64,000 nucleotides of DNA from Corynebacterium sp. TAE3-ERU12 (GCF_019209905.1 NZ_JAHUTM010000001.1:1240001-1304000), one strand, 5' to 3'. Positions 10,537 through 21,108 are shown, numbered from the stretch's first letter. Numbers and translations are program-made. Notes: generated by a model from the letters alone, not told the origin.

Positions 10537-11655
10537 TTAGCGGCGCTCGTCGAGCTGGCCGCCGATAGCGTCAAGCAGCTCATTCCAGCTGGCGACGAAC
10601 TTATCGACACCCTGCTTTTCCAGGAGGGTGAACACATCGTCAATATCGACCCCAACAGCGGCGATCTGGGCCATAGTCTGCTTGGCCGCAGCACCAGTGC
10701 CGCTGAGCGTATCGGGCACCTGGTCAATATCGGCAGCAGCAGTGGCCTCCAGGGTGGCCTCAGGCATGGTGTTGACGGTGTGCGGGCCAGCCAGGCCGGT
10801 GACGTACATGGTGGCGGGGTAGTCCGGGTTCTTCACACCCGTCGATGCCCACAGTGGGCGCTGCACATTCGCCCCGGCAGCAGCCAGCTCAGCCCAGCGT
10901 TCATTGCTGTTGGTGAAGGTGTTCTCGAAGTGGTCGTAGGCCAGGCGGGCATTGGCCACACCGGCCGCGCCGCGCAGCTTCAGGGCTTCGTCGGTGCCGA
11001 TGGCCTCCAGGCGACCATCGACCTCAGAATCGACGCGGGAGACGAAGAAGGACGCCACAGAGTAAATCTGGGAGATATCCAGGCCGGCTTGCTTCGCACG
11101 GCTGATGCCATCGATATAGGCGTCAACGACCTGCTGGTAGCGCTGCAGGGAGAAAATGAGGGTCACATTGACGGCGATGCCTTCGGCCAGGGCGTCGGAA
11201 ATAGCCGGCAGGGATTCGTCGGTGGCCGGGATTTTGATCATCGCATTGGGCTTGCCGACGCGGGACCACAGTTCGCGGGCCTGGGCGATGGTCTGCTCAT
11301 AATCGGCGGCGTAGCGGGGGTCGACCTCAATGGAGACCCGGCCGTCTTCGCCATTGGTTTCCTCATAGACCGGTTCCAGCACATCGCAGGCGTTGCGCAC
11401 GTCCTCGATAGCCATGGTGAACACCGCCTCGGCGGCGTCGGCGCCAGCGTCGGCAAGCTGATCGAGCTGGGTGTTGTAGGCATCACCGACGGTCATGGCC
11501 GTGTGGAAAATAGCCGGGTTGGTGGTGACACCGACGACGTCGCGCTCAGTCATCAGCTCAGTGAGGTTGCCGGACTGCAGGCGGCCACGGGAGAGATCGT
11601 CGAGCCAAGTGGACGTGCCGGTCTGGGCGAGCTGGGTCAGCGGGGTATTCGCCAT
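10537..11655 (-). CDS. tal: Transaldolase
   Basis: Moves a dihydroxyacetone unit from sedoheptulose-7-phosphate to glyceraldehyde-3-phosphate via a lysine Schiff base. At 372 residues it matches the long actinobacterial transaldolases. Visible signatures are the N-terminal QTGTSTWLDDLSRGRLQSG, VVGVTTNPAIFHTAM, and MIKIPATDESLPAISDALAEGI, which contains the Schiff-base Lys in KIPAT, followed by VNVTLIFSLQRY. ATG 11655 has GGAAAGG upstream. It follows tkt by 145 bases with a hairpin between, so tal may be transcribed at a different level from tkt. Confidence 0.97.
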   Translation of the reverse strand: MANTPLTQLAQTGTSTWLDDLSRGRLQSGNLTELMTERDVVGVTTNPAIFHTAMTVGDAYNTQLDQLADAGADAAEAVFTMAIEDVRNACDVLEPVYEETNGEDGRVSIEVDPRYAADYEQTIAQARELWSRVGKPNAMIKIPATDESLPAISDALAEGIAVNVTLIFSLQRYQQVVDAYIDGISRAKQAGLDISQIYSVASFFVSRVDSEVDGRLEAIGTDEALKLRGAAGVANARLAYDHFENTFTNSNERWAELAAAGANVQRPLWASTGVKNPDYPATMYVTGLAGPHTVNTMPEATLEATAAADIDQVPDTLSGTGAAAKQTMAQIAAVGVDIDDVFTLLEKQGVDKFVASWNELLDAIGGQLDERR

Positions 11656-11754
11656 AAGAAGAGGTGACCTTTCCGATTGATACGTGGTGTCGAGTATGCG
11701 CTACCGACGCCCATGGCGCACATGAGATCGGTAGAAGACGCGCGGTAACGCGAA

Positions 11755-11782
11755 CATCCCGCCCACGCGGGTGGACGGGATG
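11755..11782 (-). terminator. Hairpin between tkt and tal
   Basis: Arms 11755-11766 and 11771-11782 pair over 12 positions with one mismatch around a four-base loop, just after the tkt stop. There is no T-run on the minus strand, so attenuation or RNA processing inside the operon is more likely than full termination. Confidence 0.5.
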
Positions 11783-11800
11783 CTGCGGTTGTTCCTGCTG

Positions 11801-13897
11801 TTAGTTCGCCGCGGCCAGGGACTCGCGGGCGGCAGCAACCACAGACTCAGTGGTCATGCCGAATTCCTCGAACAGCTTCTGGTAGGGGGCAGAGGCACCA
11901 AAGTGCTCCAGGGACACCGCGCGACCAGCATCACCGAGGTACTTATGCCAGCTCATGGCGATACCGGCCTCAACGGAGACGCGGGCGCGGACCTCGCGGG
12001 GCAGCACCTGCTCGCGGTAGTCAGCGTCCTGCTCATCGAACCAGTCCAGGCACGGGGCGGAGACAACCCGGGCTGCCACGCCGTCCTTGGCGAGCACATC
12101 AGCGGCCTCGATGGCCATCTGCACCTCAGAGCCGGTGGCCATAAGGATGATGTCCGGGGTGCCATCGGTATCGCGCAGGATGTAGGCGCCACGGCGCACA
12201 CCCTCGGCGGCCTTGTCCTTGGTGCCCTCAAGCACCGGCACGTTCTGGCGGGTCAACGCCAGCGCCTTCGGGCCGGGGGCAGCCTCGAGGGCGGCGGTCC
12301 AGGCAGCGGCGGTCTCATTGGCGTCGGCCGGGCGCAGGGTGGCCATGCCCGGGATGGCGCGCAAGGTGGCCAGCTGCTCGATGGGCTGGTGCGTCGGGCC
12401 GTCCTCACCCAGGCCAATGGAGTCGTGGGTCCACACGTACAGCGGGGAAATGCCCATCAGGGCGGCCAGGCGCACTGCGGGGCGCATGTAGTCGCTGAAG
12501 ATGAGGAAGGTGCCGCCGTAGACGCGGGTGCCGCCGTGCAGGGTGATGCCATTGAGGATGGCGCCCATGGCGTGCTCGCGGATACCGAAGTGCAGATTGC
12601 GGCCGTAGGGGGAGGTGGTCCAGGTGTCGGTGGTGATCTCTTCCGGGCCGAAGGACGGGTCGGACTTGATCACGGTGTTATTAGAACCGGCCAGGTCGGC
12701 GGAGCCGCCCCAGAGTTCCGGCAGGGTCTTGCCGAGGGCCTGCAGCACTTCCTGGGAGGCCTTACGGGTGGCCACCCCCTTGGCGTCGGCGTCCCAGCTG
12801 GGCAGCTCGGCGGCGTAGCCCTCGGGCAGCTCACCGGCTTCGAGACGGGTGAACAGGTCGTGGGCTTCCGGGTTGGCCTTGGCCCAGGCGTCGAAGCTTT
12901 CCTGCCAGGTGGCGTGGGCGGCCTTGCCGCGCTCGATGGCGCCGCGGGTGTGCTCGATGACCTCATCGGCCACGGCGAAGCTCTGGTTCGGGTCGAAGCC
13001 GAGTTCTTCCTTAATGAGGGCGACTTCGTCATCACCCAGGGCGGCGCCGTGGGAGGCGCCGGTGTTCATGGCATTGGGCGCGGGGTAGGCGATGACGGAG
13101 CGCACCCGGATGAAGGTGGGGCGCTCAGTTTCGGCCTTGGCCTCGGCAACAGCCTTTTCCAGGGCAGCGACGTCCTCACCGCCGTTGACCTCAATGACCT
13201 GCCAGCCGTAGGCGCTGTAGCGGGCGGCGACGTCTTCAGTGAAGGCGATGGTGGTGTCGTCTTCGATGGAGATGCCGTTGTCATCCCAGAACACAATCAG
13301 GTTGCCCAGTTTCTGGGTGCCGGCTAAGGAGCAGGCCTCGGCGGTGACGCCTTCCTGGATATCTCCGTCGGAGGCGATGACGTAGACGTGGTGGTCGAAG
13401 GGGGACTGGCCAGCGGCGGCCTGGGGGTCGAATAGGCCACGCTCGCGGCGGGCGGCCATAGCCATGCCCACAGCGGAGGCCAGGCCCTGGCCGAGGGGGC
13501 CGGTGGTGATTTCGACACCGTCGGTGTGGCCGTATTCGGGGTGGCCTGGGGTCAGGGCGCCCCAGGTGCGCAGTGCTTTGAGGTCATCGAGTTCGACGCC
13601 GAAGCCGGCGAGGTAGAGCTGGATGTACTGGGTCAGTGAGCTGTGGCCGCAGGAGAGGATGAAGCGGTCGCGGCCAACCCAGGTGGGGTCGGTCGGGTCG
13701 TGGCGCAGTACGCGCTGGTAGAGCAGGTAGGCCAGGGGAGCGAGGCTCATGGCGGTGCCGGGGTGGCCGGAGCCGCAGTTTTGCACGGCGTCGGCGGCGA
13801 GCACGCGGGCGGTATCCACGGCTTTGGTATCCAGCTCGGCCCAGTCGTCGGGGTAATTGCGTCGGACTCGGGGCTGCAGCTCGGGGGATAACGTCAC
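11801..13897 (-). CDS. tkt: Transketolase
   Basis: Thiamine-diphosphate enzyme that transfers two-carbon ketol units between sugar phosphates in the non-oxidative pentose-phosphate pathway. The visible motifs are [22 protein letters not shown] near the N-terminus, the ThDP/Mg motif beginning [21 protein letters not shown] and ending [15 protein letters not shown], and the pyrimidine-domain motif [16 protein letters not shown] place the start at GTG 13897 (698 residues, MTLSPELQP...) because it matches the family N-terminus and has AGGAG about 8 bases upstream; the ATG at 13954 would add 19 residues without a ribosome-binding site. It heads the pentose-phosphate operon, divergent from ctaB. 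Confidence 0.97.
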   Translation of the reverse strand: MTLSPELQPRVRRNYPDDWAELDTKAVDTARVLAADAVQNCGSGHPGTAMSLAPLAYLLYQRVLRHDPTDPTWVGRDRFILSCGHSSLTQYIQLYLAGFGVELDDLKALRTWGALTPGHPEYGHTDGVEITTGPLGQGLASAVGMAMAARRERGLFDPQAAAGQSPFDHHVYVIASDGDIQEGVTAEACSLAGTQKLGNLIVFWDDNGISIEDDTTIAFTEDVAARYSAYGWQVIEVNGGEDVAALEKAVAEAKAETERPTFIRVRSVIAYPAPNAMNTGASHGAALGDDEVALIKEELGFDPNQSFAVADEVIEHTRGAIERGKAAHATWQESFDAWAKANPEAHDLFTRLEAGELPEGYAAELPSWDADAKGVATRKASQEVLQALGKTLPELWGGSADLAGSNNTVIKSDPSFGPEEITTDTWTTSPYGRNLHFGIREHAMGAILNGITLHGGTRVYGGTFLIFSDYMRPAVRLAALMGISPLYVWTHDSIGLGEDGPTHQPIEQLATLRAIPGMATLRPADANETAAAWTAALEAAPGPKALALTRQNVPVLEGTKDKAAEGVRRGAYILRDTDGTPDIILMATGSEVQMAIEAADVLAKDGVAARVVSAPCLDWFDEQDADYREQVLPREVRARVSVEAGIAMSWHKYLGDAGRAVSLEHFGASAPYQKLFEEFGMTTESVVAAARESLAAAN

Positions 13898-13940
13898 GGG
13901 AAGGGCTCCTACCGGTTGGTGTCGTCGTGTTGTCCGGGCC

Positions 13941-13946
13941 ATTCTA
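13941..13946 (-). promoter_or_regulatory. Putative -10 box of the tkt operon
   Basis: TAGAAT on the minus strand lies 43 bases before the tkt GTG, within the 181-base divergent tkt/ctaB space. A possible ctaB box, TACGAT, lies on the plus strand at 14016-14021. Neither has an obvious -35. Confidence 0.4.
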
Positions 13947-14078
13947 TCCCGCACGGTAAGGGTTGGGGCACACCGCGCCGACCAGCCCGGTGGGGGTGTG
14001 GGGTACGGTCAAGGCTACGATTGAGCCGCTAGGCTCTTTGTGCGTTGCCTGCTAGCCCTAACCTGTCTGGGAGGACCA

Positions 14079-14999
14079 TTGCTGGATACCGTCAAGGCGT
14101 ATATCGCGCTGACGAAGCCTCGCGTGATTGAGCTGCTGCTCGTCGCGGCGATTCCGGCGATGCTGCAGGCCGATCGTGGCGAGGTCCACGTGGGCTTCAT
14201 TCTGGCTACCCTCGCCGGTGGCTGGATGGGCGCTGCGGCTGCCAATACCTTCAATATGGTTGCCGATTCTGATATCGACAAGATGATGAAGCGCACCCGG
14301 AAGCGCCCCTTGGCCCTGGAGAGCGTGTCGAATCGCAATGCCATGATCTTTGCCACCACCTTGATGGTGGCGTCGTTTTTGTGGCTGTGGTTGCTGTGTA
14401 ACTCGCTGCTAGCGGCTGTTTTTATCCTGATGACGATCGCGTTTTACGTGTTCGTCTACACCATGTGGCTCAAGCGTCGCACGGACCAGAATGTGGTCTG
14501 GGGCGGCGCTGCTGGCTGTATGCCGGTCTTTGTGGGCTGGGCGGTTATTACCGACAACACCACCAATGTCGATGGCATTTGGCACTGGTGGCAGGCACTG
14601 GTGCTGTTCATGGTGATTTTCTTCTGGACCCCGCCGCATACCTGGGCGCTGGGGCTTCGTTACCGCGAGGATTATGAGGCCGCTGGGGTGCCGATGATGC
14701 CGGTGGTGCATGAGCCGATTTACGTCACCAAGCGCATCATTGCCTATACCGCCGCGACTGCGGTGACCACGTTCTTGCTGATTCCGGCCGCTGGTTGGAT
14801 TTACGCGGTGGTGTCGGTAGCCGCCGGTGCGTGGTTCCTCTACGGCTCCATTGTGTTACATCGCGACGTCAAGGCGGGCGGCAGCATCAGGCCGATGAAG
14901 CTGTTCTTGATGTCGAATAACTACCTGTCGCTGGTGTGCGTGGGCCTGTCTGTGGATGCCGTGCTGGGCCTGCAGACCATCGGCTCACTGGTGTCCTAG
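14079..14999 (+). CDS. ctaB: Protoheme IX farnesyltransferase (heme O synthase)
   Basis: Adds a farnesyl chain to heme B, making heme O for cytochrome aa3 oxidase; an integral membrane UbiA-family prenyltransferase. The motifs [19 protein letters not shown], the Asp-rich [23 protein letters not shown] (NxxxDxxxD type) and [16 protein letters not shown], plus multiple hydrophobic helices, are diagnostic. I chose TTG 14079 (306 residues, [15 protein letters not shown]) because GGGAGG lies just upstream and this matches the family start; GTG 14040 would add 13 residues. It is divergent from tkt. Its normal neighbour in relatives, ctaA, is displaced about 8.5 kb downstream by inserted DNA. Confidence 0.96.
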   Translation: MLDTVKAYIALTKPRVIELLLVAAIPAMLQADRGEVHVGFILATLAGGWMGAAAANTFNMVADSDIDKMMKRTRKRPLALESVSNRNAMIFATTLMVASFLWLWLLCNSLLAAVFILMTIAFYVFVYTMWLKRRTDQNVVWGGAAGCMPVFVGWAVITDNTTNVDGIWHWWQALVLFMVIFFWTPPHTWALGLRYREDYEAAGVPMMPVVHEPIYVTKRIIAYTAATAVTTFLLIPAAGWIYAVVSVAAGAWFLYGSIVLHRDVKAGGSIRPMKLFLMSNNYLSLVCVGLSVDAVLGLQTIGSLVS

Positions 15000-15064
15000 T
15001 TTTCGCTTGCCGACGGTGAGGGCTGGCTGTTTCGCCTTATGTTTAGGCGCACGAAAAGGAACGC

Positions 15065-15991
15065 ATGAGTACAGACAACACACCAACAACTGACCAATTC
15101 CGCCCCATTGTGCTGCGAGTGCTCGGCGACGGCCACGAGCGCGCGGGCCGTGATATCTGCGAGCTGGTGGCCGACTATCTCCAGCTGTCCGACGATGTCC
15201 GTGCAGAGACGATTTCTTCTGGCCAGAGCCGATACGTGAATCGAATCCAGTGGGCTTTCTCCGGGCTTACCATTGCAGGTCTGCTGGATCGTCCTAAGCG
15301 TGGCCGGTACCGGATCACTGAGGACGGTCGTGCCGTCGATAGCCGCGATCTGACTGAGTACACCGAAAAAGACATGCTGGAGTGGCCGGCGTGGCGGGAG
15401 TATCAGGAGGAAGTTGCGGCCCGCAAAAAGGCTTCTCCGAATACCAGCGATGTAGAAGCCACGGACCAATCGGACCCCATCGAAACGATGGCTGATGCTG
15501 AGGCGGCGTTTAACGCCCAGACGGAGACTGAGCTGCGCCGGAAGCTGCAGCAGGCCTCTCCTGGGTTTTTCGAAGATGCTGTCATTGATGTGTTGTGGGC
15601 GATGGGTTACGGCGGTTCCCATGGCGAGAAGAAACGTGTGGGCCGTTCCGGTGACGGTGGGGTAGACGGGATTATCAGTCAGGATGCTCTTGGCCTGACC
15701 AATATCTATATCCAGGCGAAGCGTTATGCCGATACCAATAAGGTGGGCGACCCGGAGATCCGCAACTTCATTGGTGCACTGGATTCCCGCAGGGCGAACC
15801 TGGGTGTTTTCATTACGACGTCGAGCTTCCAGCCTGCTGCTGTGCGTACTGCTGAACGGTACCGCCACGGCAAAATTATTCTCATTGACGGCCTGAAGCT
15901 CACGAGTTTGATGCTGTCTTACGGCGTTGCTGTGCATAAGAAGCGCGAGTTCACTCTTTACGAAGTCGATGAAGACTTCTTCGAGGAGTAA
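15065..15991 (+). CDS. mrr: Mrr-type restriction endonuclease (modification-dependent, type IV)
   Basis: Mrr enzymes cut DNA carrying foreign methylation. The 308-residue protein has an N-terminal winged-helix Mrr_N-like region (about 10-105; SRYVNRIQWAFSGLTIAGLLDRPKRGRYRITEDG) and a C-terminal PD-(D/E)xK catalytic domain of the Mrr QxK type: D201 in GDGGVDGII, then Q217-A-K219 in IYIQAKRY. The closing part (FIGALDSRRANLGVFITTSSFQPAA) is also typical. ATG 15065 has AAAAGGA upstream. It starts 66 bases after ctaB without a clear terminator between, so readthrough from ctaB is possible. It is the first gene of the accessory block. The methylation it recognises cannot be told from sequence. Confidence 0.88.
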   Translation: MSTDNTPTTDQFRPIVLRVLGDGHERAGRDICELVADYLQLSDDVRAETISSGQSRYVNRIQWAFSGLTIAGLLDRPKRGRYRITEDGRAVDSRDLTEYTEKDMLEWPAWREYQEEVAARKKASPNTSDVEATDQSDPIETMADAEAAFNAQTETELRRKLQQASPGFFEDAVIDVLWAMGYGGSHGEKKRVGRSGDGGVDGIISQDALGLTNIYIQAKRYADTNKVGDPEIRNFIGALDSRRANLGVFITTSSFQPAAVRTAERYRHGKIILIDGLKLTSLMLSYGVAVHKKREFTLYEVDEDFFEE

Positions 15992-16116
15992 CGCTCCGCT
16001 ACGCTACGGATGATGTCCCAGTAAGAGGGGCCTATTGCTCGTCTGTACGAGCCTTCCGACGCACCGAGCCCCTGGTTGCCACCCGGGGTTTTCCTTTTGC
16101 TGTCATACTGAATAGC

Positions 16117-19100
16117 ATGTCGTCTTTTGCTGAAGCATTGGTCCAACTTCGTGAAAATCAGCCTGCCGGGAAGTATGGCTTGGCTTTTGAGAAGTTGATG
16201 GTCAATTACTTCAAGAATGACCCGGTGCTCAGCACTGAGTATGACGAGGTCTGCCGGTGGGTGGATTGGAAGTATAACGGCGGCAAGGCCGACGCTGGTA
16301 TCGACTTGGTTGCCCGGCGTAGTGAGGATCAGCGGTGGGTGGCTATCCAGTGCAAGTTCTATAAGCCCACCACGACGGTGAGCAAGGCGAATCTGGACTC
16401 GTTCTTTGAGGCTTCTGGCCGTACTTTCCAGACCGATAATGGCACTGAGACCTTCGCCCAGCGGATGATTATTTCCACCACGGACCGGTGGAGTTCTAAT
16501 GCTGAGGCGATGCTGGAGAGCCAGCTCATCCCGACTAACCGCATCGGCACCGAGCATATTGCGAGCTCCCCGTTGGATTGGGATCTGACGTTCCCCGGTT
16601 CGGAGCTGAATATTCACCTGTCTCAGAAGGAGACCTTTGAGCCGCGTCCGCATCAGTCTGCGGCTATTGATGCGACCTTGAAGGGGTTTGCCGCCCATGA
16701 TCGCGGCAAGCTCATCATGGCGTGCGGTACGGGTAAGACTTTTACGTCTTTGCGGCTGGCGGAGCAGTTCGCCGAGGCCAATGGTGGTCGGGCGCGGGTG
16801 TTGTTCCTGGTGCCGTCGATTTCCTTGTTGTCGCAGACCTTGAAGGAGTGGACCGCCCAGGCGCGCCTGGACATGAAGGTCTACGCAGTGTGCTCGGATT
16901 CTAAGGTCTCGAAGAAGGCCGAGGATATCGCCGCATACGACTTGGAAGTGCCGGTGTCTACTGATGGTGCTGATATCGCCGAGCGATTCTCACACGGCAA
17001 GCGCGCTAAGGGCCTCCAGGTGGTGTTTTCCACCTACCAATCTTTGCCGGCTATCCATGATGCCCAGCAGCGTGGCCTTGAGGATTTCGATCTGGTTATT
17101 TGCGATGAGGCGCACCGCACCACAGGTGTGACCATTGCCGGCGAGGATGCGTCGAACTTCGTGCGGATTCATGACGCTGACTACATCAAGGCGGCAAAGC
17201 GGCTGTATATGACGGCGACTCCGAAGCTGTTCGACGATGAGGTTAAGGGCAAAGCTGAGGAGCATTCCGCCGAGGTGGCCTCGATGGACGATGAGGACAT
17301 CTACGGGCCGGAGTTCCATCGGCTTGGGTTCGGAGATGCCGTCGAGCAGGGCCTGTTGACCGATTACAAAGTCTTGGTCATGACTGTTGACGAATCTGTG
17401 GCAGCTGAGGCTCTGTCCCGGGGCGATGCTGGCGGCGTCAATCTGAGCTTGGCGTCTGCGATGATCGGCACCTGGAATGGTCTTGCGAAGCGTTCAGGTT
17501 CTGAGCAGGGTACGTCCGCAGGTTTCGATGAGGGTGCTGCCGCGATGCAGCGCACGGTTGCCTTCGCCAAGGACATTAAGACGTCGAAGTCGATTGTTGA
17601 GTCTTACCCGGCGCTGATTGACAACTATCAGCAGTCGCTGCGGGAGAGCGCGGCACTCAATGATGTGAGCCTGCACAATATTGATGTCCGGGTGAGGGCT
17701 CAGCATGTCGATGGGTCGATGAATGCGATGGAACGCAACTCCCGGCTGGGTTGGCTTGAAGCTGACGTCCCGGATAACGAAACCCGCATTCTTACTAATG
17801 CCCGGTGCTTGTCTGAGGGGGTGGATGTACCGGCCTTGGATGCGGTGGTGTTTTTCAACCCGCGCAATTCGATGGTGGATGTGGTCCAGTCAGTCGGGCG
17901 TGTCATGCGTAAGAGCAAAGGCAAGGATTATGGCTACATCATCCTTCCGGTCGCGGTTCCGCCGGGCAAGTCCCCTTCGGAAGCGTTGAACGATAACACC
18001 CGGTTCAAGGTTGTCTGGCAGATCCTCAATGCGCTTCGTGCCCATGATGATCGGTTCAATGCCAAGGTCAACTCCATTAGCCTCAACGAGTCCACACCAG
18101 ATGAGCTGCCGATCAAGCATGATCACACTGCAGATCCTCGTGAGCGTCTGCGGAAGGCTGAGGAGGATAGCGCCAACCACGCCTACGATCCAGATGACGT
18201 CACAGCGAAAACCCTCGCCCTGTTCTCTCTGGAGAAGTGGCAGGAGGCGATGTACGTCAAACTCGTCGACAAAGTTGGCGACCGCACGTACTGGGAAGAC
18301 TGGGCAGATGATGTCGCCGATATCGCCGCCGCCCAGGTAGAGCGCATCAAAACCCTCGTCGACGGGGCTGACCCGAAACTCCGCACAGAGTTTGAAGAGT
18401 TCGTTGAGGGCCTGCGCGGCAACCTCAATGACTCGATTTCCGAGGATGAGGCCATCGGCATGCTCTCACAGCACCTCATCACCGCGCCTGTGTTTAATGC
18501 CCTGTTCAGTGATTATGACTTCGCCCAGCACAACCCGGTATCCCGGGTGATGCAGCGCATGGTGGATGCTCTTGCCGATAAGCAGCTAGAAACTGAGACC
18601 GAGGGGCTAGAGAAGTTCTACAAGTCTGTGCGCGTGCGGGCCTCTGGTGTCACCAGTGCCTCGGGCAAGCAACAGGTCGTCAAAGACCTCTACGAACGGT
18701 TCTTCCGTAAAGCGTTCAAGAAGCAAGCAGATGCCCTGGGCATTGTCTACACCCCGGTAGAGATTGTCGACTTCATTATCCGGGCCGCCGATGACCTCAT
18801 GCAGGAACACTTCGGTAGGGGACTGACCGACGAAGGCGTACATATCCTCGACCCGTTCACTGGTACGGGCACATTCATGGTGCGCCTGCTGCAATCAGGA
18901 CGCATTAAGCCAGAAGATATGGCCCGCAAGTACGCCAACGAACTCCATGCCACAGAGATCATGCTCTTGGCGTACTACGTCGCAGCGGTCAATATCGAGA
19001 CCACCTACAACGCTTTAATCCGGGAACAGCAGAAGGCCGAGAACCCCGAAAGTGACTTAGACGTTCCGTACGTCACCTTTGACGGCATCGCCCTGGCAGA

Positions 19101-21108
19101 TACCTTCCAGATCCATGAAGACGACGACACCTTGGACATGGATGTCTTCGTGGAAAACAACGATGCCATCGAACGGCAAAAGAATTCACCCATCAACGTC
19201 ATCGTGGGCAACCCGCCGTACTCGGTCGGACAGGGCAGCGCCAACGACAATAACCAGAACCTCAAGTACCCGACGCTAGATAAGCGGATTGAACAGACCT
19301 ACGCAGCCCAGTCGACTGCTACGAATAAGAATTCGCTGTACGACTCCTATTTGCGTGCATTCCGATGGGCCACTGACCGCATTGGAAACGAAGGTGTCGT
19401 CGCCTTCGTATCCAACGGCGGCTGGATTGACGGTAACACCGCAGATGGAGTTCGCCTGTCCTTTGCCGAAGACTTCAGCGACATCTATGTCTTTAACCTA
19501 CGCGGAAATCAACGCACCGCAGGTGAGCTATCCCGCAAAGAGGGCGGGAAGGTTTTCGGATCGGGCAGCCGCAATACCGTTGCTATCACTATTGGCGTCA
19601 AACGAAGCAACAGTGCAGGATGCACAATCCATTATAAGGACATTGGCGACTATCTATCCGCCGACGAAAAACTCAAAATCGTCGACAACAGCCAGGTAAG
19701 CGAGATGGACTGGCGCGGCATTGATCCTAACTCCTACGGAGACTGGATTAGCCAAAGAGCAGAAGACTTCTTAACCTTCCCCGCCCTAGGAATAAAACGG
19801 GGGGATAACAGCCAACCAATTTTTGGCGTCTTTTCTCGCGGTGTTGCCACAGCTAGGGACGCTTGGGTAGTGAACTTCAGCAAGAAAAAACTAACCCACA
19901 ATGTCGAAGATATGGTCAGTTATTACAACGAAACTCTTCAATTACTAAATAGCGATCGAGGCAATAACAGAACCTTCAATGAAATACTTTACCGCAACAA
20001 GTCGCGCTTCAGTTGGAATAGAACCAACAAGAAAGACATCGAACGTGGCGTGAGTGTAAGCATCGATACCACAGGATTTCGAGAACTAAGTTATCGCCCT
20101 TTCATGCGGAGCCACCTATATCTTGACTTTTCCGCTAAACTTAACGATCAAATTTATCAAATAAGACATATTTTCCCCACACCACGCCACGATAACTACG
20201 GTATATCCATAAATTCTCGAGGATCGAGCGCTCCTTTTACCGCTTTTTCAACGAATTTAGTCCCGGATTTGCAAAGCGTTGCTGGCGCAGGTAACCCCGT
20301 TCAATTCTTCCCACGCTGGATTTGGGAACCGATAGAGGCAGAAGAGGGCGAACTCGATTTCGGCCTAGACCAAGCCTCCAGCGGTCCTGTCGGTACTGAG
20401 GGAGAGATCCGGGACGGATACCGCCGCGTTGACAACATCACCGACGAAATCCTGACTGAATACGAGCAGGCGTTGGGGGAGGTGTCTAAAGATGACATCT
20501 TCTACTTTGTCTACGCGCAGCTCCACGACCCGGAGTACCGCACCAAATACGCAGCAGATCTAAAGAAGATGCTGCCGCATATTGAGACCCCAACCGACCG
20601 CGCCAGGTTCGACAAACTCAGTGCTGCCGGCCGGGAATTGATGGATCTCCACATCAACTACGAGTCGATTGAGCCGTACCCAGTCACTGTGGATCTAAAG
20701 AAGACTGCTGATCCGGATGACCGGGAGACTTGGCGTGTCACCAAAATGAAGTGGGCCAAGACCACGGATGAGGAGACCGGCAAGAAGGTCAACGATGTGA
20801 CCACGCTTATCTACAACAAGCAGGTCACCATCCGGGACATCCCCGCAGAAGCTGACGAGTACATGCTCGGTTCCCGCTCAGCTATCGCCTGGCTCATTGA
20901 CCGCTACCAGGTGAAAAAGGACAAGAAGTCCGGGATCGTCAACGACCCCAACGACTGGGCAGACGAAGTCGGGAATCCGCGCTATATCGTCGACCTCATC
21001 GCCAAAGTCACCAGCGTCGCCTTGGAAACGGTCCGTATCGTTAACTCCCTTGAAGACAACAAGGTGGCCACTACAAACGCCCGAACCAGATCGTGCGGTG
21101 AAAGGTGA
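16117..21108 (+). CDS. Type ISP single-polypeptide restriction-modification enzyme (LlaGI/LlaBIII-like)
   Basis: Combines nuclease, DNA translocase, methyltransferase and specificity in one chain that methylates its site and cleaves unmethylated DNA after translocation. In the 1663 residues I see, in order: a Mrr-like nuclease (D63 in AGIDLVA, Q78-C79-K80); an SF2 helicase with Walker A GTGKT at 204-208, DEAH at 330-333, MTATP, and a second RecA-like domain (VQSVGRVMR); a gamma-class N6-adenine methyltransferase with motif I DPFTGTG at 912-918 and motif IV NPPY at 1032-1035; then a target-recognition region, about 1160-1390. That last region is strikingly AT-rich (20 G+C of 60 bases at 19921-19980, against 37 of 60 at 18301-18360). 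There is no ribosome-binding site; CATACT 7 bases before ATG suggests leaderless transcription. The frame is intact. Confidence 0.93.
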   Translation: MSSFAEALVQLRENQPAGKYGLAFEKLMVNYFKNDPVLSTEYDEVCRWVDWKYNGGKADAGIDLVARRSEDQRWVAIQCKFYKPTTTVSKANLDSFFEASGRTFQTDNGTETFAQRMIISTTDRWSSNAEAMLESQLIPTNRIGTEHIASSPLDWDLTFPGSELNIHLSQKETFEPRPHQSAAIDATLKGFAAHDRGKLIMACGTGKTFTSLRLAEQFAEANGGRARVLFLVPSISLLSQTLKEWTAQARLDMKVYAVCSDSKVSKKAEDIAAYDLEVPVSTDGADIAERFSHGKRAKGLQVVFSTYQSLPAIHDAQQRGLEDFDLVICDEAHRTTGVTIAGEDASNFVRIHDADYIKAAKRLYMTATPKLFDDEVKGKAEEHSAEVASMDDEDIYGPEFHRLGFGDAVEQGLLTDYKVLVMTVDESVAAEALSRGDAGGVNLSLASAMIGTWNGLAKRSGSEQGTSAGFDEGAAAMQRTVAFAKDIKTSKSIVESYPALIDNYQQSLRESAALNDVSLHNIDVRVRAQHVDGSMNAMERNSRLGWLEADVPDNETRILTNARCLSEGVDVPALDAVVFFNPRNSMVDVVQSVGRVMRKSKGKDYGYIILPVAVPPGKSPSEALNDNTRFKVVWQILNALRAHDDRFNAKVNSISLNESTPDELPIKHDHTADPRERLRKAEEDSANHAYDPDDVTAKTLALFSLEKWQEAMYVKLVDKVGDRTYWEDWADDVADIAAAQVERIKTLVDGADPKLRTEFEEFVEGLRGNLNDSISEDEAIGMLSQHLITAPVFNALFSDYDFAQHNPVSRVMQRMVDALADKQLETETEGLEKFYKSVRVRASGVTSASGKQQVVKDLYERFFRKAFKKQADALGIVYTPVEIVDFIIRAADDLMQEHFGRGLTDEGVHILDPFTGTGTFMVRLLQSGRIKPEDMARKYANELHATEIMLLAYYVAAVNIETTYNALIREQQKAENPESDLDVPYVTFDGIALADTFQIHEDDDTLDMDVFVENNDAIERQKNSPINVIVGNPPYSVGQGSANDNNQNLKYPTLDKRIEQTYAAQSTATNKNSLYDSYLRAFRWATDRIGNEGVVAFVSNGGWIDGNTADGVRLSFAEDFSDIYVFNLRGNQRTAGELSRKEGGKVFGSGSRNTVAITIGVKRSNSAGCTIHYKDIGDYLSADEKLKIVDNSQVSEMDWRGIDPNSYGDWISQRAEDFLTFPALGIKRGDNSQPIFGVFSRGVATARDAWVVNFSKKKLTHNVEDMVSYYNETLQLLNSDRGNNRTFNEILYRNKSRFSWNRTNKKDIERGVSVSIDTTGFRELSYRPFMRSHLYLDFSAKLNDQIYQIRHIFPTPRHDNYGISINSRGSSAPFTAFSTNLVPDLQSVAGAGNPVQFFPRWIWEPIEAEEGELDFGLDQASSGPVGTEGEIRDGYRRVDNITDEILTEYEQALGEVSKDDIFYFVYAQLHDPEYRTKYAADLKKMLPHIETPTDRARFDKLSAAGRELMDLHINYESIEPYPVTVDLKKTADPDDRETWRVTKMKWAKTTDEETGKKVNDVTTLIYNKQVTIRDIPAEADEYMLGSRSAIAWLIDRYQVKKDKKSGIVNDPNDWADEVGNPRYIVDLIAKVTSVALETVRIVNSLEDNKVATTNARTRSCGER

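Noticed and set aside
15992-16116. Terminator between mrr and the Type ISP gene
   Set aside because: CCCC and GGGG followed by TTTT can pair only around bulges; too weak to list, though some termination is possible.
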